DNA of 64,000 nt from contig CAVXCI010000003.1 of assembly GCA_963760285.1 (NCBI GenBank), positions 1 to 64,000 of the forward strand, given 5' to 3'. The notes under the pieces were generated by a model, which was not told where the DNA came from, made no database searches, and saw only the letters and a program-made list of their open reading frames with translations. This document shows positions 33,894-43,988 of the stretch, in pieces (the stretch's first letter is position 1; each line of letters starts with the position of its first letter). The DNA is from PALSA-278 sp963760285 (GTDB lineage: Bacteria; Acidobacteriota; Terriglobia; Acidiferrales; UBA7541). The translations under genes were made by a program, and so were the position numbers.

Positions 33894-35762
33894 CCGTCCT
33901 GCTATTTGCCGGGGCGATTTACCTGGGCTGCATATTTCTCCGCCGTCGCTGATGGACGACGTGGACGCGGTGCAGGCGCAGATTCGCGCGCAACATGCTG
34001 GCCTCCGGCGACTGGGTGACGGCGCGGCTGGACGGCATGGCCTATCTGGAGAAAGCGCCGCTGATTTACTGGATGATCGCCGTCTCCTACAAAGTATTCG
34101 GCGTGCACGACTGGGCGGCGCGGCATTCCATTGCGCTTTCGGCCATGGGCTTTGCTGGCTGACGGCGGCGTTCGGCATGTGGGCGTTCGGAGGAGAGCCG
34201 GATTCTACGCCGGCTGTGCATGGCGACGTGCGTCGGGCTGTTTCTGTTCACGCGCATTCTGATTCCGGACGTGATGCTGATGTTCACGGTGACGCTGGCG
34301 ATGTGGGCGCTGCTGCGCGCGCTCGACGAAGACGAGCCGCATCCGCGATGTGGGCGTTTCTGCTGGCGGCGAGCCTGGGGACCGGCCTGCTGCTGAAGAG
34401 CCTGATTGGCGTGTTGTTTCCCGTGGCCGCGGGACTGATTTATCTCTGCCTCACGCACAGTTATTTTCCGCGCGGACCTGGAAGCGGCTGCATCTCTTCA
34501 GCGGAGTGGTCGTCATGCTGCTGATTGCCGCGCCGTGGCATGTGCTGGCAACGCTGCGCAATCCGCCGTATTTTGCGTTCACGATGCACAGCGGGCCCGG
34601 CGAGTATCACGGCTTTCTGTGGTTCTTCTTCATCAACGAGCAGCTGCTGCGCTTCCTGAATCTGCGCTATCCGCGCGACTACAACACGGTGCCGCGGCTC
34701 TGGTTCTGGCTGTTTCATCTGGTGTGGCTGTTTCCGTGGAGCGTCTACCTCCCGGCGGTCGCCAAGCTTTCGTTCAGGCCGCTGGACCGCGCCGGGCGGA
34801 CGCGCCTGCTGGCGCTTTGCTGGATCGGATTCGTGCTGGTGTTTTTCACTTTCTCGACGACGCAGGAATACTATTCCATGCCGTGCTATCCGGCGCTGGC
34901 GCTGCTGCTGGGCTCGGCGATGGCGGCGGGCGGCGCGTGGATCCGGCGCGGGACGCGCGTTGCTGTGCGTGGTGGCGTGCGCGGCGGCGCTGGCGGTGCT
35001 GCGTTCTGTTGTGCTGGTGCGCCACGTTCCCGCTCCGGGAGATATTTCTCACGCGCTGAGACATCATCCCGGCGCCTACACGCTGTCGCTGGGCCACATG
35101 GAAGACCTGACGCTGGAGTCGTTCGCCTATTTGCGGCTGCCGTTGCTGGTGGCGGCGGTCGCGTTTCTGATTGGCGCGGCGGGAACGCTGCGCGCAACGG
35201 GCACGCGCGCGTTTCTGGCGCGGCGCTGATGATGGTGATTTTCTTTCAGGCCGCGCGGCTGGCGATGGTGGTCTTCGATCCGTATTTGTCGTCGCGGCCG
35301 CTGGCGGAGGCGATGCTGGAATCGCCGGAAGGCAAGCTGATCGTCGATCACCATTATTACACGTTTTCGTCGGTCTTCTTTTACACCAATCGCACGGCGC
35401 TGCTGCTGAACGGCCGCGTGAACAACCTGGACTATGGTTCGTATGCGCCGGGCGCGCCGGACGTTTTCATCGACGATTCGCAATTCAAGGATCTGTGGCA
35501 TACGCCGGAGCGCTATTACATGGTCGCCAATCAACCCGGCGCTGCCGCGTTTGCGAGAACTGGTCGGCTCCGCGCAAGCTGAATGTGGTGGCGGAAAGCG
35601 GCGGAAAGTTTTGCTGACCAATCATCCCATTGCGGTGGCGGCGGAGGAATCCGTGCCAGCACTCTCCGGCCTGCAAACCATGTCCGAAAACCGCGAAGGG
35701 CAACGTGGTGCCACGCCATATTTTCCGAAAACGCGCTTGCAATGGCCGCGCGGGACGGGTAG
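33818..35762 (+). pseudogene. ArnT-like glycosyltransferase (GT39/PMT family), several frameshifts
   Basis: ATG 33818 starts MENSNGDNPPAEGW, followed by LYLAVLLFAGAIYLGCIF and the acidic loop SPPSLMDDVDAVQAQ, which holds the catalytic aspartates of PMT/ArnT-type enzymes. ASGDWVTARLDG and KAPLIYWMIAVSYK are typical. Many membrane helices follow up to about 35250 and a soluble tail (DHHYYTFSSVFFYTNRTALL) to about 35762. The frame changes several times (for example near 33985, 34160 and 34345). The family transfers a sugar from polyprenyl phosphate to a lipid or protein on the outer face. The end point is uncertain because of the indels. Confidence 0.8.
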
Positions 35763-35852
35763 AAACGTGGTTCGCGCCGATTCCGCTTTTCGCGGCTCTG
35801 TCGTATCATTTCAATACCGGATCGCCGCGGGAACAATTACCGCGGAGGGGAC

Positions 35853-37073
35853 ATGAAGATTGCTGTGCTTGGGGGAGACGGTTATTGCGGCTGGGCCACC
35901 GCTCTGTATTTGTCCGCAAGAGGGCACTCCGATCGCGATTGTGGACAACTTTGTGCGCCGCCAATGGGACCACGAGCTGGGCGTGCAAACCCTGACGCCC
36001 ATCCGCCCGCTGGCGAGCGCCTGCGAGCTGGCAGGAAACTCACCGGCAAGACGCATCGAAACGTTTGTCGGCGACGTGACCGACTACGATTTTCTCTCCA
36101 CGACATCCAGGCCTTCGAGCCCGACGCGGTGGTGCATTTCGCCGAGCAGCGCTCCGCGCCTTATTCCATGATCGACCGCAAGCATGCGGTGTTCACGCAG
36201 GTGAACAACGTGGTGGGCACGCTGAATCTGCTTTTCGCGCTGCGCGAATTTCTGCCCGACTGCCATCTGATCAAGCTGGGCACCATGGGCGAATACGGCA
36301 CGCCGAACATCGACATTGAAGAAGGCTACATCGAGATCGAGCACAACGGCCGCAAAGACGTCCTGCCGTATCCCAAGCAGCCCGGCTCGTTTTATCATCT
36401 GTCCAAGGTCCATGACAGCCACAACATCATGTTCGCCTGCAAGATTTGGGGACTGCGGGCCACGGATCTGAATCAGGGCGTGGTCTACGGCACCATGACC
36501 GATGAAGTGGCGCATGGACGAGGCCCTGATCAACCGCTTCGATTACGACGAAGTGTTTGGCACGGTGCTGAACCGCTTCTGCGTGCAGGCGGCCATCGGA
36601 CATCCGCTGACGGTATACGGCAAGGGCGGGCAGACGCGCGGGCTTCTGGATATTCGCGACACGGTGCGCTGCATCGAAATCGCCTGCCTGAATCCGGCGG
36701 CGCCGGGCGAATGCCGCGTCTTCAACCAGTTCACCGAGCAGTTTTCAGTGCTGGAACTGGCGCGCATGGTGCAGGCGGCGGCGAAGAAAGCTGGGACTCA
36801 GCCGTGGAAATCGATCATCTGCCCGATCCGCGCGTCGAGGCCGAAGCGCATTATTACAACGCCAAGCACTCGAAGCTGATCGACCTGGGTTTGCAGCCGC
36901 ATTTGCTTTCGGATTCGCTGCTGGATTCGCTGATGAACATCGCGCTGCGGTATCGCGATCGCATCGACTTGTCGCTGATGCTGCCGCAGGTAAACTGGCG
37001 GCGGACGCACAACGAGCGCTCGCGCCACGTAAGGCCGGCGGCCACCGAGCCGGTTTCGGAAGGGCGTTTTTGA
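35853..37073 (+). pseudogene. sqdB: UDP-sulfoquinovose synthase, at least six frameshifts
   Basis: The gene starts at ATG 35853 (GCGGAGGGGAC upstream) with MKIAVLGGDGYCGWATAL, the SQD1/SqdB nucleotide-binding start. Diagnostic blocks follow in order: AIVDNFVRRQWDHELG, AEQRSAPYSMIDRKH, KLGTMGEYGTPNIDIEEGYI, SFYHLSKVHDSHN, TDLNQGVVYG, FCVQAAIGHPLTVYGKGGQT, FNQFTEQFSV, DPRVEAEAHYYNAKH. The enzyme joins sulfite to UDP-glucose to give UDP-sulfoquinovose, the head-group donor of sulfolipid. The stop at 37071-37073 is in the frame of the start. No sqdC/sqdX is in the window. Confidence 0.88.
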
Positions 37074-37173
37074 TGTCACCGGCGGCGATTTTCCAGCGGC
37101 TCGGTCCCGCGCGCGGGCGCTGCCCGGGCCGGCGCCGGGCGGCGGGTTAGAAAATTTCCGTCACGGAAACGCC

Positions 37174-38211
37174 ATGCGCGCGAAAATTGCCGTGGCCGGA
37201 GCGGGAATCTACGGCGCCACCACCGCGATTCGCCTCGCGGAATGCGGCCACCAGGTGCAGCTGTTCGATCCGCTGGGAATCCTCCAGGCCGCTTCGGCCA
37301 TAAATCAATACCGCGTGCATTCCGGTTATCACTATCCCCGCAGCGCGGAAACCATCAGCGAAATTCTGGAAGCCCGCGCGGAGTTCGTCGAGGCCTATGC
37401 CCCGGCCATGGTCCGCAATAGCCGCCATTACTATGCCATTCCGCGCGAGGGATCGCGCACCGCTCCGGATTTGTACGAAAAGATCATGGCCGCGCATGGA
37501 CTGGCTCTGCGGCCCTGCCGCCCGTCCTGGCTCAATTTCAACTTCATTGAGCGGTGCTACGAGGTGGACGAAAATATCTACGATCCGGAAATTCTTCGGA
37601 GCGTGGTGGAATCCCGCGTGCAATCGCTGGGCATCCAGTTTCAAAAACGCACCTTCACTCCGGAAATGCGGGCGGACTACGATTTCGTGGTGTGGACCAC
37701 GTATGGGATGGGCGAAAGCCGCGGGGTGTTCAAGGCAGCCAAAGTCCAGGTGGCGGAAAAAATATTGATTCAGCTTCCCGCGGAATTGCAAGGCGTGGCG
37801 CTGGTGATTGTGGACGGTCCTTTCACGGGTTTCGATCCCTATGGCGGGTCGCCGCGGTCGCTTTTCGGCTCTGCCAGGCACACGAATCACTGGTCCACCA
37901 CGGAACCGGATGAGGCCGTTCCCGAGCCTTTCGCCGGCATTTTGTATCAGGCGGATTTTTCTCCCGTGTCCTTCACTCACTTTCAGGCCATGCGCGAGGA
38001 TTGCTGTCATGCCGTTCCCGCGGCGCGGGAGGCCGTCTATATGGGATCGCGCTTCGCGCTGCGCGTGGTGGAAGACAATCCGGGCGAGGACCGCAGGATT
38101 TTGTACGTTGCGCAGTCCGCGCCGCGCGAGCTGCACATTTTTTCCGGCAAAGTGGTGAGTGCGGTGAAGGCGGCCCGGCTGGTTTGCGAGCGGGTGGCGA
38201 AAAATGGCTGA
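37174..38211 (+). CDS. FAD-dependent oxidoreductase (DAO type)
   Basis: The 345-residue protein opens with a Rossmann FAD-binding motif (IAVAGAGIYGATTAIRLAEC, G-x-G-x-x-G) and an acidic residue at the end of strand 2 (QLFDP). INQYRVHSGYHYPRSAETI resembles FAD oxidoreductases found in surface-polysaccharide clusters. The C-terminus has a second FAD-fold strand (HIFSGKVVSAVKAA). No stops or frameshifts, in contrast to the genes just upstream. Its last eight bases overlap the next gene. A sugar or lipid-head-group oxidation step is plausible, but the substrate is unknown. Confidence 0.8.
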   Translation: MRAKIAVAGAGIYGATTAIRLAECGHQVQLFDPLGILQAASAINQYRVHSGYHYPRSAETISEILEARAEFVEAYAPAMVRNSRHYYAIPREGSRTAPDLYEKIMAAHGLALRPCRPSWLNFNFIERCYEVDENIYDPEILRSVVESRVQSLGIQFQKRTFTPEMRADYDFVVWTTYGMGESRGVFKAAKVQVAEKILIQLPAELQGVALVIVDGPFTGFDPYGGSPRSLFGSARHTNHWSTTEPDEAVPEPFAGILYQADFSPVSFTHFQAMREDCCHAVPAAREAVYMGSRFALRVVEDNPGEDRRILYVAQSAPRELHIFSGKVVSAVKAARLVCERVAKNG

Positions 38212-38953
38212 AGCTCCGGGCTACGCCATCATCGGCCGCGGACCGTGGGCGGCCAGGATGCAGCAGGTCCTCGCTGGCGAAGGACGCAGGATTATTTCAA
38301 TTTCCGCCGCGCGGCAACTGGCTTCGGAAAGCAGCGCAAGCTATCGTTCGCGACTCGCGGAGTCGTTGCGAGCCAGCGGAGCGCGCATCGCGTGGCTTTG
38401 CGTGTCTCCCGGCGCGCACGTTCCGCGAATGATGGAAGCCGCGCTGGACGCCGGTCTCGACGTGGTGGCTGAAAAGCCGTGGCTATGTTCGCGGGCGGAG
38501 GGCGAATCGCTGGTGGCGCTGGCGCGGGCGCGGGGACGTCTCGTGGCCATGCACTACGAATATTGTTTTTTGGAAGGCGTCGAAAAATGGAGAAGGGAAT
38601 TCGACGGCGGCGAAGGATTGCGGTTCGGAGGGCATTTCGTATCCCGCCGCCCGGGTCAGGCGGGGATTTCCGCGCTGGACAGCCTGGGATGCCATCTGCT
38701 GGCGATGCGCCGGTATGCCGTGCCGCGCGCGGCGGTGTCTGAAATTCGCTGCGCCTACGAAATGCCGGATGAGCGCAACGCGTGGGTAGAGTCACGGAAC
38801 GCGCGTGTTTCGTCCATCGATTTTCTGGGCTCGGCGGAACCGATTATCCAGCGGTTCATCGGCGGATTCGAAGCCGCGCGGGAGACTGGAAAGTTTCCGC
38901 TGGACCTGGAATTTGCGCTGGGTGTGGCCGAGGACGTACGCGCAGCGGAATAA
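38204..38953 (+). CDS. Gfo/Idh/MocA-type oxidoreductase (short form)
   Basis: The 249-residue product begins with a Rossmann strand (YAIIGRGPWAARMQQVLAG), then CVSPGAHVPRMMEAALDAG and DVVAEKPW, the EKP motif of the Gfo/Idh/MocA family in which the Lys is catalytic. The C-terminal domain is shorter than usual (family about 330-380 residues). It overlaps the FAD oxidoreductase by eight bases, so the two are translationally coupled. It probably oxidises or reduces a sugar nucleotide or lipid-linked sugar. Confidence 0.75.
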   Translation: MAEAPGYAIIGRGPWAARMQQVLAGEGRRIISISAARQLASESSASYRSRLAESLRASGARIAWLCVSPGAHVPRMMEAALDAGLDVVAEKPWLCSRAEGESLVALARARGRLVAMHYEYCFLEGVEKWRREFDGGEGLRFGGHFVSRRPGQAGISALDSLGCHLLAMRRYAVPRAAVSEIRCAYEMPDERNAWVESRNARVSSIDFLGSAEPIIQRFIGGFEAARETGKFPLDLEFALGVAEDVRAAE

Positions 38954-38954
38954 A

Positions 38955-40153
38955 CTAGGAATCGGAGAGCAAGCCCGGAGCGGGCGCCTGTTTTGCGGCG
39001 GGGCTGGAAGTTACGGGCACGAGCATGCCGTCGCGGATATAAAATTCCACATCGCGCCAGCGCAGGCGCTTGCGTAGAAAGCTGGCCAGCCAGACGAAAA
39101 AGGCCACGGCATCCCACAGCGGAATCAGCGGAATGCGTTTCGCCACGCCGGACTGTTTCAAGCCCCAGCAGGCAATCATCCAGGTCATCGCGATTCGCAG
39201 CGCGAGATAACCGCCCAGGTAGCCGAGCGCCACGGCCAGCGTGGGATGGAAGGCAACGGCGGCCAGCGCCCACGGCAGGCCAAACGTGAAGATCAGGCCC
39301 AGATGTCCCCAGGGGCGCATGTGGCGCATGACCACCATCCAGCGCAGGCGCTTCTGAAAAAGTCCGCGCATGGATTGAAAGTCGGGAACGGTTTGCACGG
39401 CGTAGGGCAGCAGTTCCACTTTGTGGCCATGCCCGGCGATGAGGCGTCCCACGAGGAGATCGTCGGCGGGACGGTTTTCCAGCGCCTGATAGCCGCCGAA
39501 TTCCGCGAGGTGGCGCGGGTGGTGGCGATGGTGGCGCCGAAGGCGAACTTCACGCCATCGAGCTGGCGCGCCACCATAATTCCGGCATAGAAATCGGAGA
39601 GCATGCCGGTGGTTTGAAGCCGTTCGGCAAATGTTTTTTCATCGGCGGGGACGTAGAGGCAGGTCACCGCGCCCACCTGGGGATCCGCCAGCGGCGCGAT
39701 AATCGTAAGAAGGTAATCGGGCCCCACGCGGCCGTCGCTGTCGCTGATCACCAGGTGTTCGTAGCGCGCCTCGGCGGCGAGGCGCACGAGTTTGGCCACT
39801 TTATCGTTGGACGCGGTGCTGCCGGCGCTGAACAGCACGCGGATGCTCCGCCCGGGGAAATCGCGCGTCAGTTGCTCAATCACCCGCAGAGCGGGGTCGT
39901 TGCGGTCCCCCAGGCAAAAAACAATTTCGTATTCGGGATAGTCCTGGCGGCAGAAACTGGCGAAATTTTCGTAGGCGTCGGGATCCAGGCCGCGGACCGG
40001 TTTCAGATTGCTGACCGGCGGCGTAAAGCTGGATGGCGCGGGGCGCGCGGAGCGGGAATCACGAAAAAACCGCCAGGAACTGTACAGCGCGAGGAGGTAA
40101 TAGATGAACGGAATGGCGGCCATTCCGAAAAAAACATAGCGGGCAGGTTCCAA
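38955..40153 (-). pseudogene. HpnI-like family 2/21 glycosyltransferase, one frameshift
   Basis: Two minus-strand frames join into one protein. The first part (from ATG 40153) has a membrane start (YVFFGMAAIPFIYYLLALYS), PPVSNLKPVRGLDPDAYENF, EIVFCLGDRNDPA and HLVISDSDGRVGPDYL (D-x-D). The second has ENRPADDLLVGRLIAGHGH and FQKRLRWMVVMRHMRPWGHL, then two more helices. Adding one C near 39512 restores LAEFGGYQALENRPADDLL. The pattern is that of ceramide-glucosyltransferase-like HpnI, which transfers N-acetylglucosamine to bacteriohopanetetrol. The acceptor here could be another lipid. It converges on the Gfo/Idh gene with one base between. Confidence 0.8.
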
Positions 40154-40451
40154 AATTATCGCATTCCTCGCACGAAAAGAATCAGAGCACTACTCCCCGG
40201 GGGCGCCGCAAGGCTTTCCGTGGCAACCGTTTCTTCGAGAAACAGCCGGGACCGTGACTTCCAAAACTCGTCTGCTCCCGGGAAACTCTTGCCCTGGCGC
40301 CCAACTCGCCCTATGTCTCCGCAGCCTTACAGAAGCATAGCAAAAACCGCCGGTTTTAGCTGCCTCCTGAAGACATAGTTGTACATACCCGCCGCAATGG
40401 GCGGCGGAAAATAGAGTGAAGAAAATGGCCCGACGCCCTCATCATATGTAG

Positions 40452-42452
40452 ATGCACATGATGTCCAGCCGGGGAAGCGAAGGGATGCGGACGCCGCGAA
40501 GCCTGCGCGGGCCGGGAGCGGCGGGCTCGTTCGGCACCGGCGACGACGGCGGTCCCGGCAAAACGCGCGGCGCGGCAGTGACGGAACAGGTGCGCGTGTG
40601 GGAGCAGTTGCCGGAAGTGTGGGCGCTGCTGCATCCGCGGCGGGGACTGCTGGCCGCGGGATTGTTGCTGGTGGCCGTCAACCGCGTGTGCGGGCTGGTG
40701 CTGCCGGCGTCGGCGAAATTCCTGATTGACAACGTCATCAGCAAACACCAGACGCGGCTGCTGCTGCCGCTGGTGGGCGCGGTCCTCCTGGCCACGCTGA
40801 TTCAGGGCGTGACTTCCTTCGCGCTGACACAATCGCTTTCCAAGGCGGCGCAGCGCATGATCACCGAGCTGCGGCGCAAAGTGCAGGAGCACATCGGCCG
40901 GCTGCCCATCGCCTATTACGACTCCAACAAAACCGGCGCGCTGGTTTCGCGCATCATGAACGACGTGGAAGGCGTGCGCAATTTGATCGGCACCGGCCTG
41001 GTGGAGTTCATCGGCGGAATTCTGACGGCGGTGCTGGCGCTGGGTTACCTGCTGCACACCAGCGCGAAAATGACCGGCGTGGCGCTGGCGCTGATGCTGG
41101 TGAGCATGGCGGCGCTGCGGAAGGCGTTCAAGGTGATCCGTCCGATTTTCCGCGAGCGCGCGAAAATTACCGCGGAAGTCAGCGGGCGGCTGACGGAATC
41201 GCTGGCCGGCGTCCGCGTGGTGAAGGGCTATCACGCCGAAGAGCGCGAGCACGACGTATTCACCGGCGGGGTTCACCGGCTGCTGGACAATATTCTGCGC
41301 GCGCTGACGGCCACTTCCACTATGAGTTTCACCACCACGGCGCTGCTGGGCGTGGCGGGAGCGCTGGTGATGTGGATGGGCGCGCGTGAAATTCTGGCGG
41401 GCAAGCTCACCGTGGGCGGATATTTTTCGTACACCATGTTTCTGGCCTACATGGTGGCGCCAATTTTTCAGGTGGTCGGCATCGGCACGCAGTTGACGGA
41501 AGCGCTGGCCGGGCTGGAGCGCACCCGCGAAGTGCTGGACGAGCGGCCGGAGAATGAAGATCCGCGGCGCGTGGTGACGCTGGCGGACATCGAAGGCGAC
41601 GTGAAATTTGAAAACGTGAGTTTTGCCTACGAGCCGGGCAAGCCGGTGCTGCACGAAGTGAGTTTTCACGCATCGCCGGGAACGGTGACGGCCATGGTGG
41701 GGCCGTCGGGAGCGGGGAAATCCACCATCATCGGATTGGTGGCGGCGTTTCACGTGCCCACCGGCGGACGCATTCTGGTGGACGGCGTTGACCTGGCCAC
41801 GGTGCGGCTGGAATCCTATCGCACGCGGTTGGGCGTGGTTTTGCAGGAATCGTTCCTGTTCGACGGCACCATTCGCGAGAACGTGGCGTTTTCGCGGCCG
41901 CGCGCCAGCGAAGAGGAAATTCTCGCGGCCTGCCGCATCGCGCGCGTGGACGAGTTCGCGGAAAAGTTTCCGGAGAAATACGACACGCTGATCGGCGAGC
42001 GCGGCGTGAAATTGAGCGGCGGGCAGCGGCAGCGCGTCTCCATTGCGCGCGCCATTCTGGCGGATCCGCGGATGCTGATTCTGGACGAAGCCACGTCCAG
42101 CCTGGATTCCGAGTCCGAAGCGCTGATTCAGGAGGGTCTGGCGCAGTTGATGCGCGGACGGACCACGTTTGTGATTGCCCACCGGCTGTCCACCATTCGC
42201 CGCGCGGACCAGATTCTGGTGGTGGAAGGCGGCAGAATCGTCGAACGCGGAACGCATGAGACGCTCTTCGCCGCCGGTGGCCGCTACTATGAGCTATACA
42301 CCAAGCAGCACGGCCTGGAGCGCAATTTATTTCTCGCGCCGGGCGAAGGCGACTCAGCGGAGGTTGCCCAGTTATCTTCTTCGGCCTCGCGCACATCCGG
42401 AGCGGCGGAAAATCCTGACCTGCTCGGCCTGCTGCGCGATCGCCAGTCGTAG
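40452..42452 (+). CDS. MsbA-like ABC exporter (fused membrane and ATPase domains)
   Basis: The 666-residue half-transporter has a six-helix membrane domain (residues about 60-360, for example IAYYDSNKTGALVSRIMNDV) and a C-terminal ATPase: Walker A GPSGAGKST near 417, signature KLSGGQRQRVS near 521, Walker B MLILDEATSSLDSE and the H-loop VIAHRLST. Such homodimeric exporters flip lipid A precursors or other lipids (MsbA type). Its place in the glycolipid cluster supports a lipid substrate. The first 45 residues are low in conserved pattern, so a later start cannot be excluded. A short Ser-rich tail follows the ATPase. Confidence 0.88.
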   Translation: MHMMSSRGSEGMRTPRSLRGPGAAGSFGTGDDGGPGKTRGAAVTEQVRVWEQLPEVWALLHPRRGLLAAGLLLVAVNRVCGLVLPASAKFLIDNVISKHQTRLLLPLVGAVLLATLIQGVTSFALTQSLSKAAQRMITELRRKVQEHIGRLPIAYYDSNKTGALVSRIMNDVEGVRNLIGTGLVEFIGGILTAVLALGYLLHTSAKMTGVALALMLVSMAALRKAFKVIRPIFRERAKITAEVSGRLTESLAGVRVVKGYHAEEREHDVFTGGVHRLLDNILRALTATSTMSFTTTALLGVAGALVMWMGAREILAGKLTVGGYFSYTMFLAYMVAPIFQVVGIGTQLTEALAGLERTREVLDERPENEDPRRVVTLADIEGDVKFENVSFAYEPGKPVLHEVSFHASPGTVTAMVGPSGAGKSTIIGLVAAFHVPTGGRILVDGVDLATVRLESYRTRLGVVLQESFLFDGTIRENVAFSRPRASEEEILAACRIARVDEFAEKFPEKYDTLIGERGVKLSGGQRQRVSIARAILADPRMLILDEATSSLDSESEALIQEGLAQLMRGRTTFVIAHRLSTIRRADQILVVEGGRIVERGTHETLFAAGGRYYELYTKQHGLERNLFLAPGEGDSAEVAQLSSSASRTSGAAENPDLLGLLRDRQS

Positions 42453-42494
42453 GTTCGCGGCGCACCGCGAAGAATCAATCGTTCATGCGCGAAC

Positions 42495-43676
42495 TTAAAA
42501 TGGCCGAGGGGGCCAGGCCACGAGCGAGAACCCATCGGCGTTCGGAGTGGACAGTGTGAACGGCGAGGCGGGCGCTTCCCTGGTGCATCCTGTGGAGGGG
42601 TTGATTGCGAGGAGAGAGACTTCTTCCCCATCCACCACGTATAGCTCGCCGCCGGTTCCCGAGGGGGACATTGTGGCCAGCGACCAGGGATTGTGGCCTT
42701 GAGGCAGCTTAAGGCTCGTTGTGCAGCCGGTATAGGTGACGTTGACAGGGTCTTCAGTGAAGTTGAGAGTTATGACCTGGTTGGCATCCGCATAGCCTAT
42801 ACTGCCAAAGAGATATTTCCCGTTGGGGCTGAGCCATACGTTCGAAAGTGAACCTGAATTGCCCAGCGTTCCATCGTTTCCAAAGTAATAATATTCGCCC
42901 AGCGAACCGTCCGGGTTGATGGCGTATACCAGGACGGATGTATAGCAATTGAGCTCGCAGCCGGGGGCGTCGGCGAAGATGGCGTATTTACTGTCGGCAG
43001 TGATGTCCACGCCGAGCTCGTCCCTAGGGCCCACAAGGTAAGGGCCGTGCTCCGTGAGCGCTCCGCCCTTCCCTATGGAGAACGAGTCAACATAGGACGA
43101 GGCGAAAAAAGAAACGACCAGGGTTTTTCCATTGGGAGTGACGGCCATGCCATAAACCGCGTCGTCCTCTGAAATCTCATACGTCCCCAAGAGTGTCAGC
43201 GTGCAGCCAGGCTCAATCTGTCAAGTAGCCACGTAGTTTTGAGTCTGGTAGCCATTGTAGGCGGCGAAGAGATAATTGCCCTGGGCCGCGATCACGATGC
43301 CGAGTTCTGAGCTGGAGACGTTGCTATTGCTATAGCTACCCACCTCTGCCAGGCCGGGATATTTGAAAGAACTGATTTCGTTCGGGGTATCAGACTCCGG
43401 GCCGGCGGAATCGGCCATGAATAGGCAGACGCCCGTGCCATCCCGTACTACCTGCACAGTCGGCGCAAAAGGGAGCTGATGTACACTCGGCTCCTGGGAA
43501 TCGAGCGGCGCGACGGCTTTCAGGAGCGGGTTCTTGGCTGTGCCCGCGAGCTTCAAGACCGTGGCGTACGTGTCGCCGCCCAAGTCGTTGTCATTCACGA
43601 TGACAAAATGCGAACTGTTTGCATCCGGGCTTGACGCGCACAGAGCCACGCCTGCGGCAACCGCGGCCGTGACCAA
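42495..43676 (-). pseudogene. Secreted beta-propeller (lactonase-like) protein with in-frame TGA
   Basis: The minus strand shows one continuous frame from 43676 to 42495 interrupted only by TGA at 43221-43223. Before it is NYLFAAYNGYQTQNYVAT, after it QIEPGCTLTLLGTYEISED, both propeller-like with NGKTLVVSFF and NGKYLFGSIGYA strands. A Trp codon there (TGG) would fit. The signal peptide (RYFKVLLVTAAVAAGVALC) appears to begin upstream of the TTG at 43676, at an ATA (43704-43706) where an ATG would be expected, with AAGGAG one base before it. So the gene lacks both a proper start and an intact frame. Confidence 0.7.
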
Positions 43677-43988
43677 CAGGACCTTGAAGTATCGTTTCGT
43701 TTTTATGCTCCTTGCCGCTTGGGAAAATGTACTGCCGATGCGTTAAGAACTTGCCTCGTCCGCGATTCTAGATGAGTGGGCAGAACTCAACCGGCTATCT
43801 TAAGACGCTGAGAAAGAGTCCGTCTGTGCAGTATGGGACACATCCTGTTTCCGCCCACGCGGTGACCGTCCACAGGTAAAAAAGCATCCATGGCTGGGCT
43901 GTTCACGCGGATGGTCTCAGCATGCACGATACTTCGTTCGGGCGGCGCAACGGGGAAGACGGGGGAGACGTAGTACCATCGAAAGGAC
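43677..43988. other. Intergenic region between divergent genes
   Basis: These 312 bases contain the lost 5' end of the propeller gene (to about 43710) and then the upstream region of the ABC transporter operon. No further ORF or RNA structure is visible. Confidence 0.5.

Noticed and set aside
40356..42257. Long minus-strand open frame of about 630 codons opposite the MsbA-like gene
   Set aside because: It is the antisense of a clear ABC exporter. Its composition (His, Gln and Arg rich) is that of a GC-rich shadow frame and it has no domain pattern.
43221..43223. TGA as a possible selenocysteine codon
   Set aside because: No hairpin typical of SECIS follows, the protein is a secreted propeller with no redox role, and Trp fits better.
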